Origin: DATKKX01 sp035542775
Lineage (GTDB): Bacteria > Planctomycetota > Phycisphaerae > UBA1845 > UTPLA1
DNA: 5,195 nt
Assembly: GCA_035542775.1 (NCBI GenBank)
Contig: DATKKX010000374.1
Location: 1 to 5,195, forward strand
Reading direction: 5' to 3'
The notes beneath the pieces were generated by a model. It made no database searches, was not told the DNA's origin, and saw only the letters and a program-made list of their open reading frames with translations. Positions 1 through 5,195 of this stretch are shown in pieces. The position numbers and the translations under genes were made by a program. Every line of letters starts with the position of its first letter. Position 1 is the stretch's first letter.

Positions 1-974
1 CCCTGGTCATCACCGGCAGTGGCACGGCGGCGATGGAGGCGGCCATCGTCGGGTGCTGCAAGAAGGACGGCAAGACGCTGGTCTGCCATGCCGGCAAGTT
101 CGGCGAGCGATGGCGGGATGTGCTCAAGGCCTTCGGCATTCCGTATGTCGAGTATCAGCAGGAATACGGGCACGGCTTTAAGGCCGAGAAGGTCGCCGCG
201 AAGATCAAGGAGAACCCGGGCATCAAGTCGCTGATCTTCGTCCATTCCGAGACCAGCACCTGCGCGGTCAGCGAGGCCCAGGGCATCGCCAAGGTGTGCC
301 GTGACAACAACATCCTGTGCATGGTGGACGGCATTACCTCCATCGGCGCGATTCCGTTCAAGATGGACGAGTGGGGCGTGGACATCGCGGTGACCGGCTC
401 GCAGAAGGCGTTGATGCTGCCGCCTGGTTTGGGCATCGTGGCGGTGAGCGATCGGGCGTGGGAGGTCATCGATTCGAACACCTACCCGGCCTACTACAAC
501 GACCTGAAGCGCTATCGCAAGAGCATGAAGGACAACGACACGCCGTACACCCCGAACAACCAGATGGTCAACGGTCTGAAATACACACTGGGCCTCATCA
601 AGAAAGAGGGCATCGAGAACATCTGGGCGCGGACGGCCAAGCTGGCCAACGCCACGCGGGCGGCGATCAAGGGTCTTGGTCTGACGCTGTATGCCAAGGA
701 CCCGGTGGATTCGGTGACCGGCATCAACACACCGGCGGGCGTCGATGATGACAAACTGCGGAAGACCTGCCGGGCGAAGTTCGGCATTCACTTCGCCGCC
801 GGCCAGGGCGAAATGAAGGGCAAGATGTTCCGCATCAACCACATGGGCTACGTGGACGAGGTGGACACGGTCGGGGCGATCGCCGCCCTGGAGTGGGTCC
901 TGGCCGAGCAGGGCTACAAGTTCACCATGGGGGCGGGGGTGACGGCGTTTATGAAGGCGATGACGGGGAAGTAA
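1..974 (+). CDS. Class V PLP-dependent aminotransferase, alanine/serine-glyoxylate type (5'-truncated by window edge)
   Basis: The frame is open from base 3, giving 323 residues to the TAA at 972-974. The family usually has about 380-390 residues, so roughly 60 N-terminal residues and the true start lie outside; the ATG at 33 is internal. Numbered from base 3, the fragment shows the glycine-rich cofactor loop GSGTAAMEAA (5-14), HSETST (81-86), the PLP-ring aspartate in VDGITS (D109), the Schiff-base lysine in SQKALMLPPGL (K135) and the substrate-carboxylate arginine in FRINHMGY (R277). The D-to-K spacing of 26 equals that of human AGT (D183/K209). Known members move an amino group from alanine, serine or a related donor to glyoxylate or another 2-oxo acid in the cytoplasm; the donor cannot be decided here. 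The SQK.L..PPGL signature separates it from cysteine desulfurases. No frameshift is seen. It has no co-directional partner close downstream; a hairpin terminator follows. Confidence 0.93.
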   Translation, partial: LVITGSGTAAMEAAIVGCCKKDGKTLVCHAGKFGERWRDVLKAFGIPYVEYQQEYGHGFKAEKVAAKIKENPGIKSLIFVHSETSTCAVSEAQGIAKVCRDNNILCMVDGITSIGAIPFKMDEWGVDIAVTGSQKALMLPPGLGIVAVSDRAWEVIDSNTYPAYYNDLKRYRKSMKDNDTPYTPNNQMVNGLKYTLGLIKKEGIENIWARTAKLANATRAAIKGLGLTLYAKDPVDSVTGINTPAGVDDDKLRKTCRAKFGIHFAAGQGEMKGKMFRINHMGYVDEVDTVGAIAALEWVLAEQGYKFTMGAGVTAFMKAMTGK

Positions 975-1025
975 AAGAGTAGGGCGGGTCCGCCCCGCGA
1001 TGCGCTAGTCGAACGATCATTCGAG

Positions 1026-1083
1026 CCCGGAGTGCAAGCGATGAGTCCTTCCTCGGGACCGGCTTGCTTGCCCTCCGGGTTTT
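1026..1083 (+). terminator. Long imperfect hairpin followed by a T-run: likely terminator, REP-like element
   Basis: The left arm 1026-1041 (CCCGGAGTGCAAGCGA) pairs with 1064-1079 (TTGCTTGCCCTCCGGG, read back from 1079). The arms hold 16 positions with one mismatch (1033/1072) and one G-U pair (1040/1065). The 22-nt apex contains a second small pairing, GTCC 1045-1048 with GGAC 1056-1059. TTTTGTGTT starts directly after the stem, as in an intrinsic terminator. It lies 51 nt after the aminotransferase stop, so it should end that transcript before the lipoprotein gene. From memory, closely similar 'CCCGGAG.GCAAGCGA' hairpins are scattered through planctomycete genomes, so this may be a member of a repeat family. 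That recollection is not checked. Confidence 0.65.
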
Positions 1084-1086
1084 GTG

Positions 1087-1114
1087 TTGCACAGGCATTG
1101 CAGTGGTGTAGCAT
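1087..1114 (+). promoter_or_regulatory. Weak candidate sigma70-like promoter for the lipoprotein gene
   Basis: TTGCAC (1087-1092) and TAGCAT (1109-1114) are separated by 16 nt. They match the -35 and -10 consensus at 3 and 4 of 6 positions. Transcription would begin near 1121, about 60 nt before the chosen start codon and just after the hairpin terminator, which is where a promoter is needed. The match is poor, and planctomycete promoters are not well defined, so this is only a candidate. Confidence 0.22.
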
Positions 1115-1183
1115 GCCAGTGAACAAGCCGCGTAGATGCGACTAACGGCAATCAGTTCTACAGAAGCAGTTGGGAGCAGTATC

Positions 1184-1684
1184 ATGAGGGCCAAGCACGC
1201 TCCGAGTTTTCGACCTCGCGCATTATTCGTGGTTTCATCTACGCCGTGCTTTGCGTTGTTGGCGGGTTGCGCGGCAACGCAACCAACAAGGTTCTCGGTA
1301 TCCATCGAGGCCTGGTCCTTAGCCAAAGGCTACGGCTATCGTTACGAAGTCTCGCCAAAGAGCATTCAGGTAACCACTCTGAATGATTTCGGCGATGAGC
1401 CGCGGATTGTCTGGCAATCACCCCTGACCGATGAGCAGAGCAAGTCACTCACAGCATGCCTCGACCGATTGCCGCTCGGGACGCTGAAAGAACGCTACGA
1501 CAACCCGGACGTCGACGACGGTCTTGGGTTGAATTTCCGCATCGAATTGGCCAAGACTGCAAAAAAGACCATCGAGGTGCATGAGATCTATCAACAGGAT
1601 TTAGCTGGACTTGTCCATTGCATCAACGCGCTGGTGCCGGAGAAATACAAGATCGGATACGAAACACGGGCACAGTCGCCTTGA
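1184..1684 (+). CDS. Small lipoprotein of unknown function
   Basis: This encodes 166 residues. I chose the ATG at 1184 because GGGAG (1172-1176) sits 7 nt before it and because it gives a compact signal peptide: a basic n-region (MRAKHAPSFRPR), a hydrophobic stretch at 14-26 and a lipobox LAGC with the lipidated cysteine at C29. An in-frame ATG at 1136 would add 16 residues ahead of the signal and has no obvious ribosome site. The protein is therefore probably anchored by lipid to a membrane and faces away from the cytoplasm. The mature part looks like alternating beta strands and helices (for example 'RYDNPDVDDGLGLNFRIEL', 104-122, and 'LAGLVHCINALVPEKYKI', 140-157). I do not recognise a named family or catalytic motif. 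Cysteines remain at 92 and 146. It stands alone between the hairpin upstream and a convergent gene 65 nt downstream. Some stretches are much lower in GC than the neighbours (25 of 60 bases at 1561-1620). Confidence 0.75.
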   Translation: MRAKHAPSFRPRALFVVSSTPCFALLAGCAATQPTRFSVSIEAWSLAKGYGYRYEVSPKSIQVTTLNDFGDEPRIVWQSPLTDEQSKSLTACLDRLPLGTLKERYDNPDVDDGLGLNFRIELAKTAKKTIEVHEIYQQDLAGLVHCINALVPEKYKIGYETRAQSP

Positions 1685-1705
1685 GTTGAATTGGGCCGCG
1701 CGTGT

Positions 1706-1729
1706 CCGACGGGTTGGCTTTCGCGTCGG
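1706..1729. terminator. Short inverted repeat in the convergent gap; weak terminator candidate
   Basis: CCGACG (1706-1711) pairs perfectly with CGTCGG (1724-1729) around a 12-nt loop. It lies in the 65-nt gap between the convergent lipoprotein and glycosyltransferase genes, where terminators for both are expected. Neither strand shows a T-run after the stem, and a 6-bp arm is common by chance in GC-rich DNA. Nothing else is evident in this gap. Confidence 0.25.
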
Positions 1730-1749
1730 GTCGCCGGGCTCATCTGACG

Positions 1750-2892
1750 CTATCGCACGGGTGTGCCCTTCGTCTCCCACCCCAGCACCTTCCGCGCGAT
1801 ATCAAAAGCCGCCTGTGGCCGGCCCAGGCGCTTGGCGTTCTTCTTCAACTGCGTCAGCCGCGCGGGGTCGCCGAGCAGCTCGCTCAGCTTGTAGGTCAGC
1901 GTCGCCATGTTGTTGATCTTGATAGCGGCGCCGTTCTCCAATAGAAAATCGCTGTTGCGACTCTCCTGGCCGGGGACGGGATTGACGATGGCCATGGCCG
2001 CGCCGCGGGCCAGCGTCTCGGAAGTGGTCAGCCCGCCGGGTTTGGAAACGACCACGTCGGCGACCTGCATCAGTTCATCAATCTGATCGGTGAAGCCGAG
2101 CACCTTAGCCCGATGCCGCGATGGCACCTCACACGCTTCGAGCTGCTGGCGAAGCGTTTCGTTCCGCCCGGCCACGGCCACAATCTCGATCGGCGTCTCG
2201 ATTTGCAGACTCGCGCGATAGAACTCCTCCACCGGGCCGATGCCGAAGCCTCCGCCGAGTTGCAGAATGATCGGGCGATCGCCGGCCAGGCCCTGTCGTG
2301 AAAGGCAATCCTGCCGGTTTTTCTCTTCGCTGAATACGGGATGGATGGGAATGCCTGTGGCGGTGACATCTGCGGAGGGGACGCCCCAATGTTGCAGATA
2401 CAGGGCCCCTTCCTGGGTGGCGGTGAAGAAGTGCTCGCAGGGTTCGTTGACCCACAGCCGGTGGGTCTCAAAATCAGTGGTGACCGTGAAGTGCGGCGTG
2501 TTAAAGCCGTCCTTACGCCGCAACGATGCGATCATCTCCGCGGGCAGGAAATGCGTGTTGACGATGACGTCCCACGGTTCTTCCTGCAGGCAACGAATGA
2601 ACGGCTTGAGGTTCAGCTTCTGCACGAGAATTCGCAGTCGATCGCTGCGGTGCTGAGGCGACCGCGGCCGGTCCATCAGATCGTAGATGTAGCCGAGGAC
2701 ATGCGGGGCCCGGTTGACCAGGTCGAGGTAGGCCTGTCCATAGAGCCGGCGGAAGGCGGCGTTGGTCAACGTCAGGACGTCGATGTTCTTGACAGTCGCG
2801 TCCGGAGCCAACTTCCGAAAGGCCAGTTCCATGGCTTGAGCGGCGCGGAGGTGCCCGGCGCCGACCGAGGCGGATAGTATCAATACGTGCAT
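1750..2892 (-). CDS. MGDG synthase / UgtP-type diacylglycerol glycosyltransferase (GT28-like)
   Basis: This encodes 380 residues, a usual length for the family. The start at 2892 is set by GGAGG (2905-2901 on the minus strand) 8 nt upstream and by the protein opening directly with the first Rossmann strand, MHVLILSASVGAGH; an earlier ATG at 2973 would add 27 unlikely residues. The N-terminal MGDG-synthase-like domain carries the SVGAGHLRAA loop (9-18) and VTTDF (137-141). The C-terminal GT28-type nucleotide-sugar domain carries LGGGFG (212-217), KPGGLTTSE (284-292) and PGQE..N (307-313). Known relatives transfer glucose or galactose from a UDP-sugar to diacylglycerol at the inner face of the membrane, making glycolipids or lipid anchors. 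Sugar and acceptor cannot be told from sequence, and a MurG-like acceptor is less likely given the N-terminal signature. There is no transmembrane segment, as expected for a peripheral enzyme. It is transcribed alone, divergent from the secreted-protein gene and convergent with the lipoprotein gene. Confidence 0.9.
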   Translation of the reverse strand: MHVLILSASVGAGHLRAAQAMELAFRKLAPDATVKNIDVLTLTNAAFRRLYGQAYLDLVNRAPHVLGYIYDLMDRPRSPQHRSDRLRILVQKLNLKPFIRCLQEEPWDVIVNTHFLPAEMIASLRRKDGFNTPHFTVTTDFETHRLWVNEPCEHFFTATQEGALYLQHWGVPSADVTATGIPIHPVFSEEKNRQDCLSRQGLAGDRPIILQLGGGFGIGPVEEFYRASLQIETPIEIVAVAGRNETLRQQLEACEVPSRHRAKVLGFTDQIDELMQVADVVVSKPGGLTTSETLARGAAMAIVNPVPGQESRNSDFLLENGAAIKINNMATLTYKLSELLGDPARLTQLKKNAKRLGRPQAAFDIARKVLGWETKGTPVR

Positions 2893-2945
2893 TTTCAGGG
2901 CCTCCATGCGGATATCGGGAGAGGGACCGTCTTTGTTTGACGGGG

Positions 2946-2973
2946 ATCGTAACCGATGTCCGGCGGCAGGCAA
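2946..2973 (-). promoter_or_regulatory. Weak candidate promoter for the glycosyltransferase gene
   Basis: On the minus strand TTGCCT (2973-2968) and TACGAT (2951-2946) are 16 nt apart, matching the sigma70 boxes at 3 and 4 of 6 positions. Transcription would start near 2939 and leave a leader of about 47 nt before the start codon. The position is sensible but the match is weak. Confidence 0.2.
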
Positions 2974-3058
2974 GCGGGCGGGTTGCCGGCACGTTCATCG
3001 CACCCTCGCACATACGCCGGAAGGCCGCTATGAAGCAAGCGTCCTGCCTAGAAGCCTC

Positions 3059-3087
3059 TTGGGTATGGACGCGCGGATTGTTACAAT
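3059..3087 (+). promoter_or_regulatory. Candidate sigma70-like promoter for the secreted-protein gene
   Basis: TTGGGT (3059-3064) and TACAAT (3082-3087) are separated by 17 nt. The -10 box matches consensus at 5 of 6 positions and the -35 at 3 of 6. Transcription would start near 3094, giving a leader of about 128 nt. The -10 box lies inside a perfect 13-bp palindrome, so a repressor bound there could block it. Confidence 0.35.
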
Positions 3088-3088
3088 C
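3076..3088. promoter_or_regulatory. 13-bp palindrome GATTGTTACAATC, possible operator
   Basis: The 6-bp arms GATTGT and ACAATC are perfect inverted repeats around a single T. The site is AT-rich in a GC-rich region and overlaps the candidate -10 box of the secreted-protein gene, as dimeric repressor sites often do. No regulator gene lies in the window, so its binding partner is unknown and the site could be fortuitous. Confidence 0.3.
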
Positions 3089-3221
3089 GCAATGTCGATT
3101 CTCAATGCAGCCGCCCGGCAGGTTGAGGGATGTCGTGTGGCTGCCGCATGTCGTGGGTCGACAACGTAGAGGGTGCGTATCGGTGACTGGAGAACATTGG
3201 GCGCAACCAGAGGGTCATATC

Positions 3222-4652
3222 ATGCGACGAAGAAATGCACTGTTTTGCCTGATGGCCATGGCGGTCGTGGCGGCAATGTCTGCATCAACGGTGCTCGCGG
3301 AAACGATCTTCGAGAGTTTCGAGGGCAGCTACGGGCCCTGGCGACCCAATGCCGACAAGGCCACCACTTTGGCCTGGCACGTCACGCCGAGCAAAGTGAC
3401 CGCCTACGACGGCAACTGGTCGCTCGACTTCACCACCAACGGCACGAACGACAACGGCACCGTGTGGGTGGTACGCGAGCTTGAACTGCCGGTAGGGAGT
3501 TGGGATGTTTCCCTGACGTTTAACGTGACCGCGGCTCCGCTGGGGACCTTGAACTGCTGGGAGGCGGTCGGGTTCATCGGTCTCCGCGAACCACAGGCGG
3601 AAGCAGACTTCACCCAGAGCCCGGAGGGCCAGAACTTCGGCGCTATTGAGAGTGCCACCGCGTGGAAGACCTGCACCATGCAAAGGAAGCTCACCGTCGG
3701 CTCTCCCGCCGTCGCCCATGTGGCGTTCGGCTACAACGTCGTCTGGGAGACCGTTCGCACGCATCACTTTGACGCGGTGACGCTTGCCGGCGTGCCGATC
3801 CAGTGCGGAAACGGAAAATGCTTCGGCGGCGAGAATGCCTGCAACTGCCCGACAGACTGCGGCCCGCCGACGGCGAGCGAGGCCTCTTGCACGAACGGTC
3901 TGGACGACGATTGCGACGGCCTGATCGACTGTGCCGACCCCAATTGCCAGGGCAACCCGGCGTGTACCGGTATCGTGTGCGACGGCGACGGCATCTGTGA
4001 GCCGGGAGAGACGGGCTGCGTATGCTGGATGGACTGCGGCCCGCCGCCGGTCGTCGAAGGTGATTGCGGCAACGGCGTCGACGATGATTGTGACGGCCTG
4101 GTGGACTGCGCGGACACGTTCGATTGCGGATTCTCGCCTGAGTGCATGGCGCCGAGCACGTACACGCTTTCAGTGAACATCACGGGTCAGGGCACGGTTA
4201 CGCTCAATCCGGCCGGCGGGATCTACGATCCGGGGACGATCGTCACCTTGACCGCCAACGCGGCTTCGGGCTGGCGATTTGATCATTGGGCGGGCGCGCT
4301 GAGCGGCTCGACCAACCCGGCGACACTGCTCATGGACGGCGACAAGAGTGTGACGGCGGTCTTCACCACCACGATCCCGGCAGCGCCGAGCAATATAACG
4401 GCCACGAGCCTCGGTGGCGGCAGGGCTCGCGTGACCTGGCAAGATAACTCAACCAACGAGACGGGCTTCGAGATTCAGCGGGAAAAGCAGGTGGGCAAGA
4501 ACTGGAAGTACACGACCACGATCACGGTCGGGGCCGACGTGACAACCTATACAGACAGTCCGGGCGCGGGCACGTTCCACTACCGCGTGCGGGCTTTCAA
4601 CGCGGCCGGGTACTCCGCCTATACGTCGTGGGCCACGGTGACAGTCAGGTGA
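3222..4652 (+). CDS. Secreted modular protein: 10-cysteine repeats, InlB-like repeat and fibronectin type III domain
   Basis: This encodes 476 residues. The ATG at 3222 is chosen because AGAGGG (3209-3214) lies 7 nt upstream and a clear signal peptide follows (MRRR, hydrophobic 6-20, predicted cleavage after VLA26). Residues 27-193 look like a beta-sandwich or carbohydrate-binding-like domain (FESFEGSYGPW onset; C112 and C151 might pair), without a firm family match. Residues 195-308 are two tandem 10-cysteine units ending in NGxDDDCDGLxDCAD, related to MopE-like putative metal-binding motifs. About 312-382 is an InlB B-repeat-like (Flg_new_2) module with W351, W356 and 'SVTAVF'. About 386-475 is a fibronectin type III domain (VTWQDNSTNETGFEIQR, YRVRAFNAAG). 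I see no catalytic motif, dockerin, LPXTG, PEP-CTERM or C-terminal membrane segment. The protein is probably exported and works by binding, to a surface, glycan or protein; that role is inference. It is a single-gene unit with hairpins following the stop. Confidence 0.88.
   Translation: MRRRNALFCLMAMAVVAAMSASTVLAETIFESFEGSYGPWRPNADKATTLAWHVTPSKVTAYDGNWSLDFTTNGTNDNGTVWVVRELELPVGSWDVSLTFNVTAAPLGTLNCWEAVGFIGLREPQAEADFTQSPEGQNFGAIESATAWKTCTMQRKLTVGSPAVAHVAFGYNVVWETVRTHHFDAVTLAGVPIQCGNGKCFGGENACNCPTDCGPPTASEASCTNGLDDDCDGLIDCADPNCQGNPACTGIVCDGDGICEPGETGCVCWMDCGPPPVVEGDCGNGVDDDCDGLVDCADTFDCGFSPECMAPSTYTLSVNITGQGTVTLNPAGGIYDPGTIVTLTANAASGWRFDHWAGALSGSTNPATLLMDGDKSVTAVFTTTIPAAPSNITATSLGGGRARVTWQDNSTNETGFEIQREKQVGKNWKYTTTITVGADVTTYTDSPGAGTFHYRVRAFNAAGYSAYTSWATVTVR
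3804..4145 (+). repeat. Two tandem 10-cysteine repeat units within the secreted protein
   Basis: Unit 1 spans C195-C248 (3804-3965) and unit 2 C253-C308 (3978-4145), with a period of 58 residues. Successive cysteine spacings are 5,7,2,4,10,8,6,5,6 in unit 1 and 6,7,2,4,10,8,6,6,6 in unit 2. Each unit begins with a CGNGKC..GE-like segment, passes through DCGPP and ends with DDDCDGLxDCAD. The DxDxDGxxD spacing (D228, D230, D232, D236; D287, D289, D291, D295) resembles the calcium-binding loop of thrombospondin type 3 repeats. The even cysteine count suggests five disulfides per unit. Synonymous codons differ between the units, so the duplication is not recent. Confidence 0.85.
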
Positions 4653-4660
4653 CCGCAGGC

Positions 4661-4683
4661 CCGGTTTCCGCGCGGGAAACCGG
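4661..4683 (+). terminator. 9-bp perfect hairpin just after the secreted-protein stop
   Basis: CCGGTTTCC (4661-4669) pairs perfectly with GGAAACCGG (4675-4683) around the loop GCGCG. It starts 9 nt after the TGA of the secreted-protein gene. No T-run follows, so it may act as a U-poor terminator or protect the transcript 3' end. Confidence 0.5.
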
Positions 4684-4711
4684 ACCGGTGCGGTGTTGAG
4701 TCTGGATGGAC

Positions 4712-4750
4712 CGCCGCAGCGTTCCGCGGGGGGCGCTGCGGCGATTCTTT
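4712..4750 (+). terminator. 10-bp perfect hairpin followed by a T-rich tail
   Basis: CGCCGCAGCG (4712-4721) pairs perfectly with CGCTGCGGCG (4734-4743), loop 12 nt. ATTCTTT follows the stem, making this the better rho-independent terminator for the secreted-protein transcript. It stands about 60 nt after that gene's stop. Confidence 0.5.
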
Positions 4751-4801
4751 GTCGACATCGCGACCAGCCGGCCAGTCGGCCTCGGGCTGGAGCGGCGACA
4801 A
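4749..4801 (-). terminator. Branched imperfect hairpin after the PAP2 gene
   Basis: Three nested pairings occur: TTGTCG 4749-4754 with CGACAA 4796-4801, CCAGCC 4764-4769 with GGCTGG 4785-4790, and GGCC 4770-4773 with GGCC 4778-4781. On the minus strand it begins 7 nt after the PAP2 stop codon, so it may end that transcript. There is no T-run on the minus strand after it, and the internal bulges weaken the stem. Confidence 0.35.
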
Positions 4802-4808
4802 GGCGATC

Positions 4809-5195
4809 TCAGGGGAGCCGCTGCCCTTCCGGTGTTTCCGCTTCCACTTGGCCGCGGCGTTGCATCCAGCGGGCCACGAGCCAGCAAAGCAGGGCCCAGG
4901 TTGCTCCGGCGGTCCAACCGGCCAGCACGTCGGTCGGCCAATGGACGCCGACATACACGCGGCTGACGCCGACCGCGATGGTCAACAGGAGGGCCAGTAT
5001 CAGAACGTAGGCCTTCATTGCCGGGCGGGCGTGCATCCTGGCCAGCAACGCGCCCAGCGTCAGGTAGGTTACCGCGGACATCATTGAGTGGCCGCTGGGA
5101 AAGCTGGTGGTCATGATCTTGGAGCCGTAGGGGACGAGGTCCGGGCGCGGGCGGTCGAAGCTTTCCTTGAGCACGAGGCTGAGCAGCATCCCGCC
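4809..5195 (-). CDS. PAP2-superfamily lipid phosphatase (5'-truncated by window edge)
   Basis: The frame is open to the right edge, so 128 C-terminal residues are visible and the start lies outside; the ATG at 5189 is internal, preceded by two in-frame glycine codons. Numbered from that ATG, all three PAP2 motifs are present: KX6RP (K8, R15-P16), PSGH (31-34, catalytic-site H34) and SRX5HX3D (S76-R77, nucleophile H83, D87). Hydrophobic segments at about 36-50, 59-75 and 87-106 fit the last membrane helices, and a short charged tail ends the protein. Known members remove phosphate from lipid phosphates such as undecaprenyl pyrophosphate, phosphatidate or phosphatidylglycerophosphate at the outer face of the membrane; the substrate is not decided by these motifs. 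It is convergent with the secreted-protein gene. Its upstream neighbours are not visible. Confidence 0.92.
   Translation of the reverse strand, partial: GGMLLSLVLKESFDRPRPDLVPYGSKIMTTSFPSGHSMMSAVTYLTLGALLARMHARPAMKAYVLILALLLTIAVGVSRVYVGVHWPTDVLAGWTAGATWALLCWLVARWMQRRGQVEAETPEGQRLP

Larger units (their letters stand above)
2893..3221. other. Divergent intergenic region with no gene
   Basis: These 329 nt separate the divergent glycosyltransferase and secreted-protein genes. The + strand frame is open from 2937, but its translation is basic, cysteine- and tryptophan-scattered and lacks a convincing start, so I read it as noncoding. The region holds both genes' ribosome sites at its edges, one candidate promoter in each direction and a 13-bp palindrome (3076-3088). 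It also has small inverted repeats such as CCGTC 2927-2931 with GACGG 2939-2943. ATGTCGTG occurs twice, at 3130-3137 and 3148-3155. I recognise no riboswitch or RNA gene. Confidence 0.6.

Noticed and set aside
982..995. GGGCGG..CCGCCC inverted repeat right after the aminotransferase stop
   Set aside because: The loop would be only 2 nt (or the stem 5 bp with a 4-nt loop) and no T-run follows; the hairpin at 1026-1079 is far stronger.
1136..1183. Upstream ATG for the lipoprotein
   Set aside because: It places 16 polar residues before the signal peptide and has no purine-rich ribosome site, unlike the ATG at 1184.
2341..2877. 178-residue open frame on the + strand opposite the glycosyltransferase
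   Set aside because: It is antisense to a gene with clear family motifs, and long antisense frames are expected in GC-rich codon usage.
2893..2973. 27-residue N-terminal extension of the glycosyltransferase
   Set aside because: GGAGG 8 nt before 2892 and the family's usual start at the first beta strand favour the shorter form.
3130..3155. Direct repeat ATGTCGTG, two copies 18 nt apart
   Set aside because: Eight bases in two copies can occur by chance, and there is no third copy or further structure supporting a binding array.
2937..3221. In-frame open extension of 95 codons ahead of the secreted-protein start
   Set aside because: The extension would bury a clear signal peptide inside the protein, lacks a ribosome site at 2937, and its translation is low-quality; AGAGGG and the signal peptide favour 3222.
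3285..3767. 160-residue antisense open frame within the secreted-protein gene
   Set aside because: The + strand has a signal peptide and recognisable domains here; the antisense translation shows no family features.

Overview
The window is a moderately high-GC bacterial chromosome segment. My best guess at its source is Planctomycetota. The reasons are a secreted protein with 'NGxDDDCDGLxDCADxxC' cysteine repeats, an InlB-type repeat and a fibronectin type III domain, together with a long hairpin element of a type I associate with planctomycete intergenic regions. Myxococcota or another phylum with similar secreted proteins cannot be excluded from sequence alone. I see no mobile element, CRISPR array, tRNA or rRNA.

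Layout, left to right. (1) The 3' part of a class V (alanine/serine-glyoxylate type) PLP aminotransferase, + strand, cut by the left edge and ending at 974. (2) A 209-nt gap containing a strong terminator-like hairpin (1026-1079, followed by TTTT). (3) A small lipoprotein of unknown function, + strand, 1184-1684, with lower-GC stretches than its neighbours. (4) After a 65-nt convergent gap, a complete MGDG-synthase/UgtP-type glycosyltransferase on the - strand (1750-2892). (5) A 329-nt divergent intergenic region with candidate promoters in both directions and a 13-bp palindrome. (6) A secreted modular protein, + strand, 3222-4652: signal peptide, N-terminal beta-sandwich-like region, two tandem 10-cysteine repeats, an InlB-like repeat and a fibronectin type III domain. 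(7) A 156-nt convergent gap filled by three inverted repeats. (8) The 3' part of a PAP2-superfamily phosphatase, - strand, running off the right edge.

The genes do not form one operon: strand changes at nearly every gene and terminator-like structures separate them. The two - strand genes (diacylglycerol glycosyltransferase type and PAP2 phosphatase) could both serve lipid or envelope metabolism, but they are separated by a gene on the other strand, so a functional link is only inference. The least understood parts are the 10-cysteine repeat protein and the small lipoprotein. I did not find convincing evidence for a new multi-gene system.
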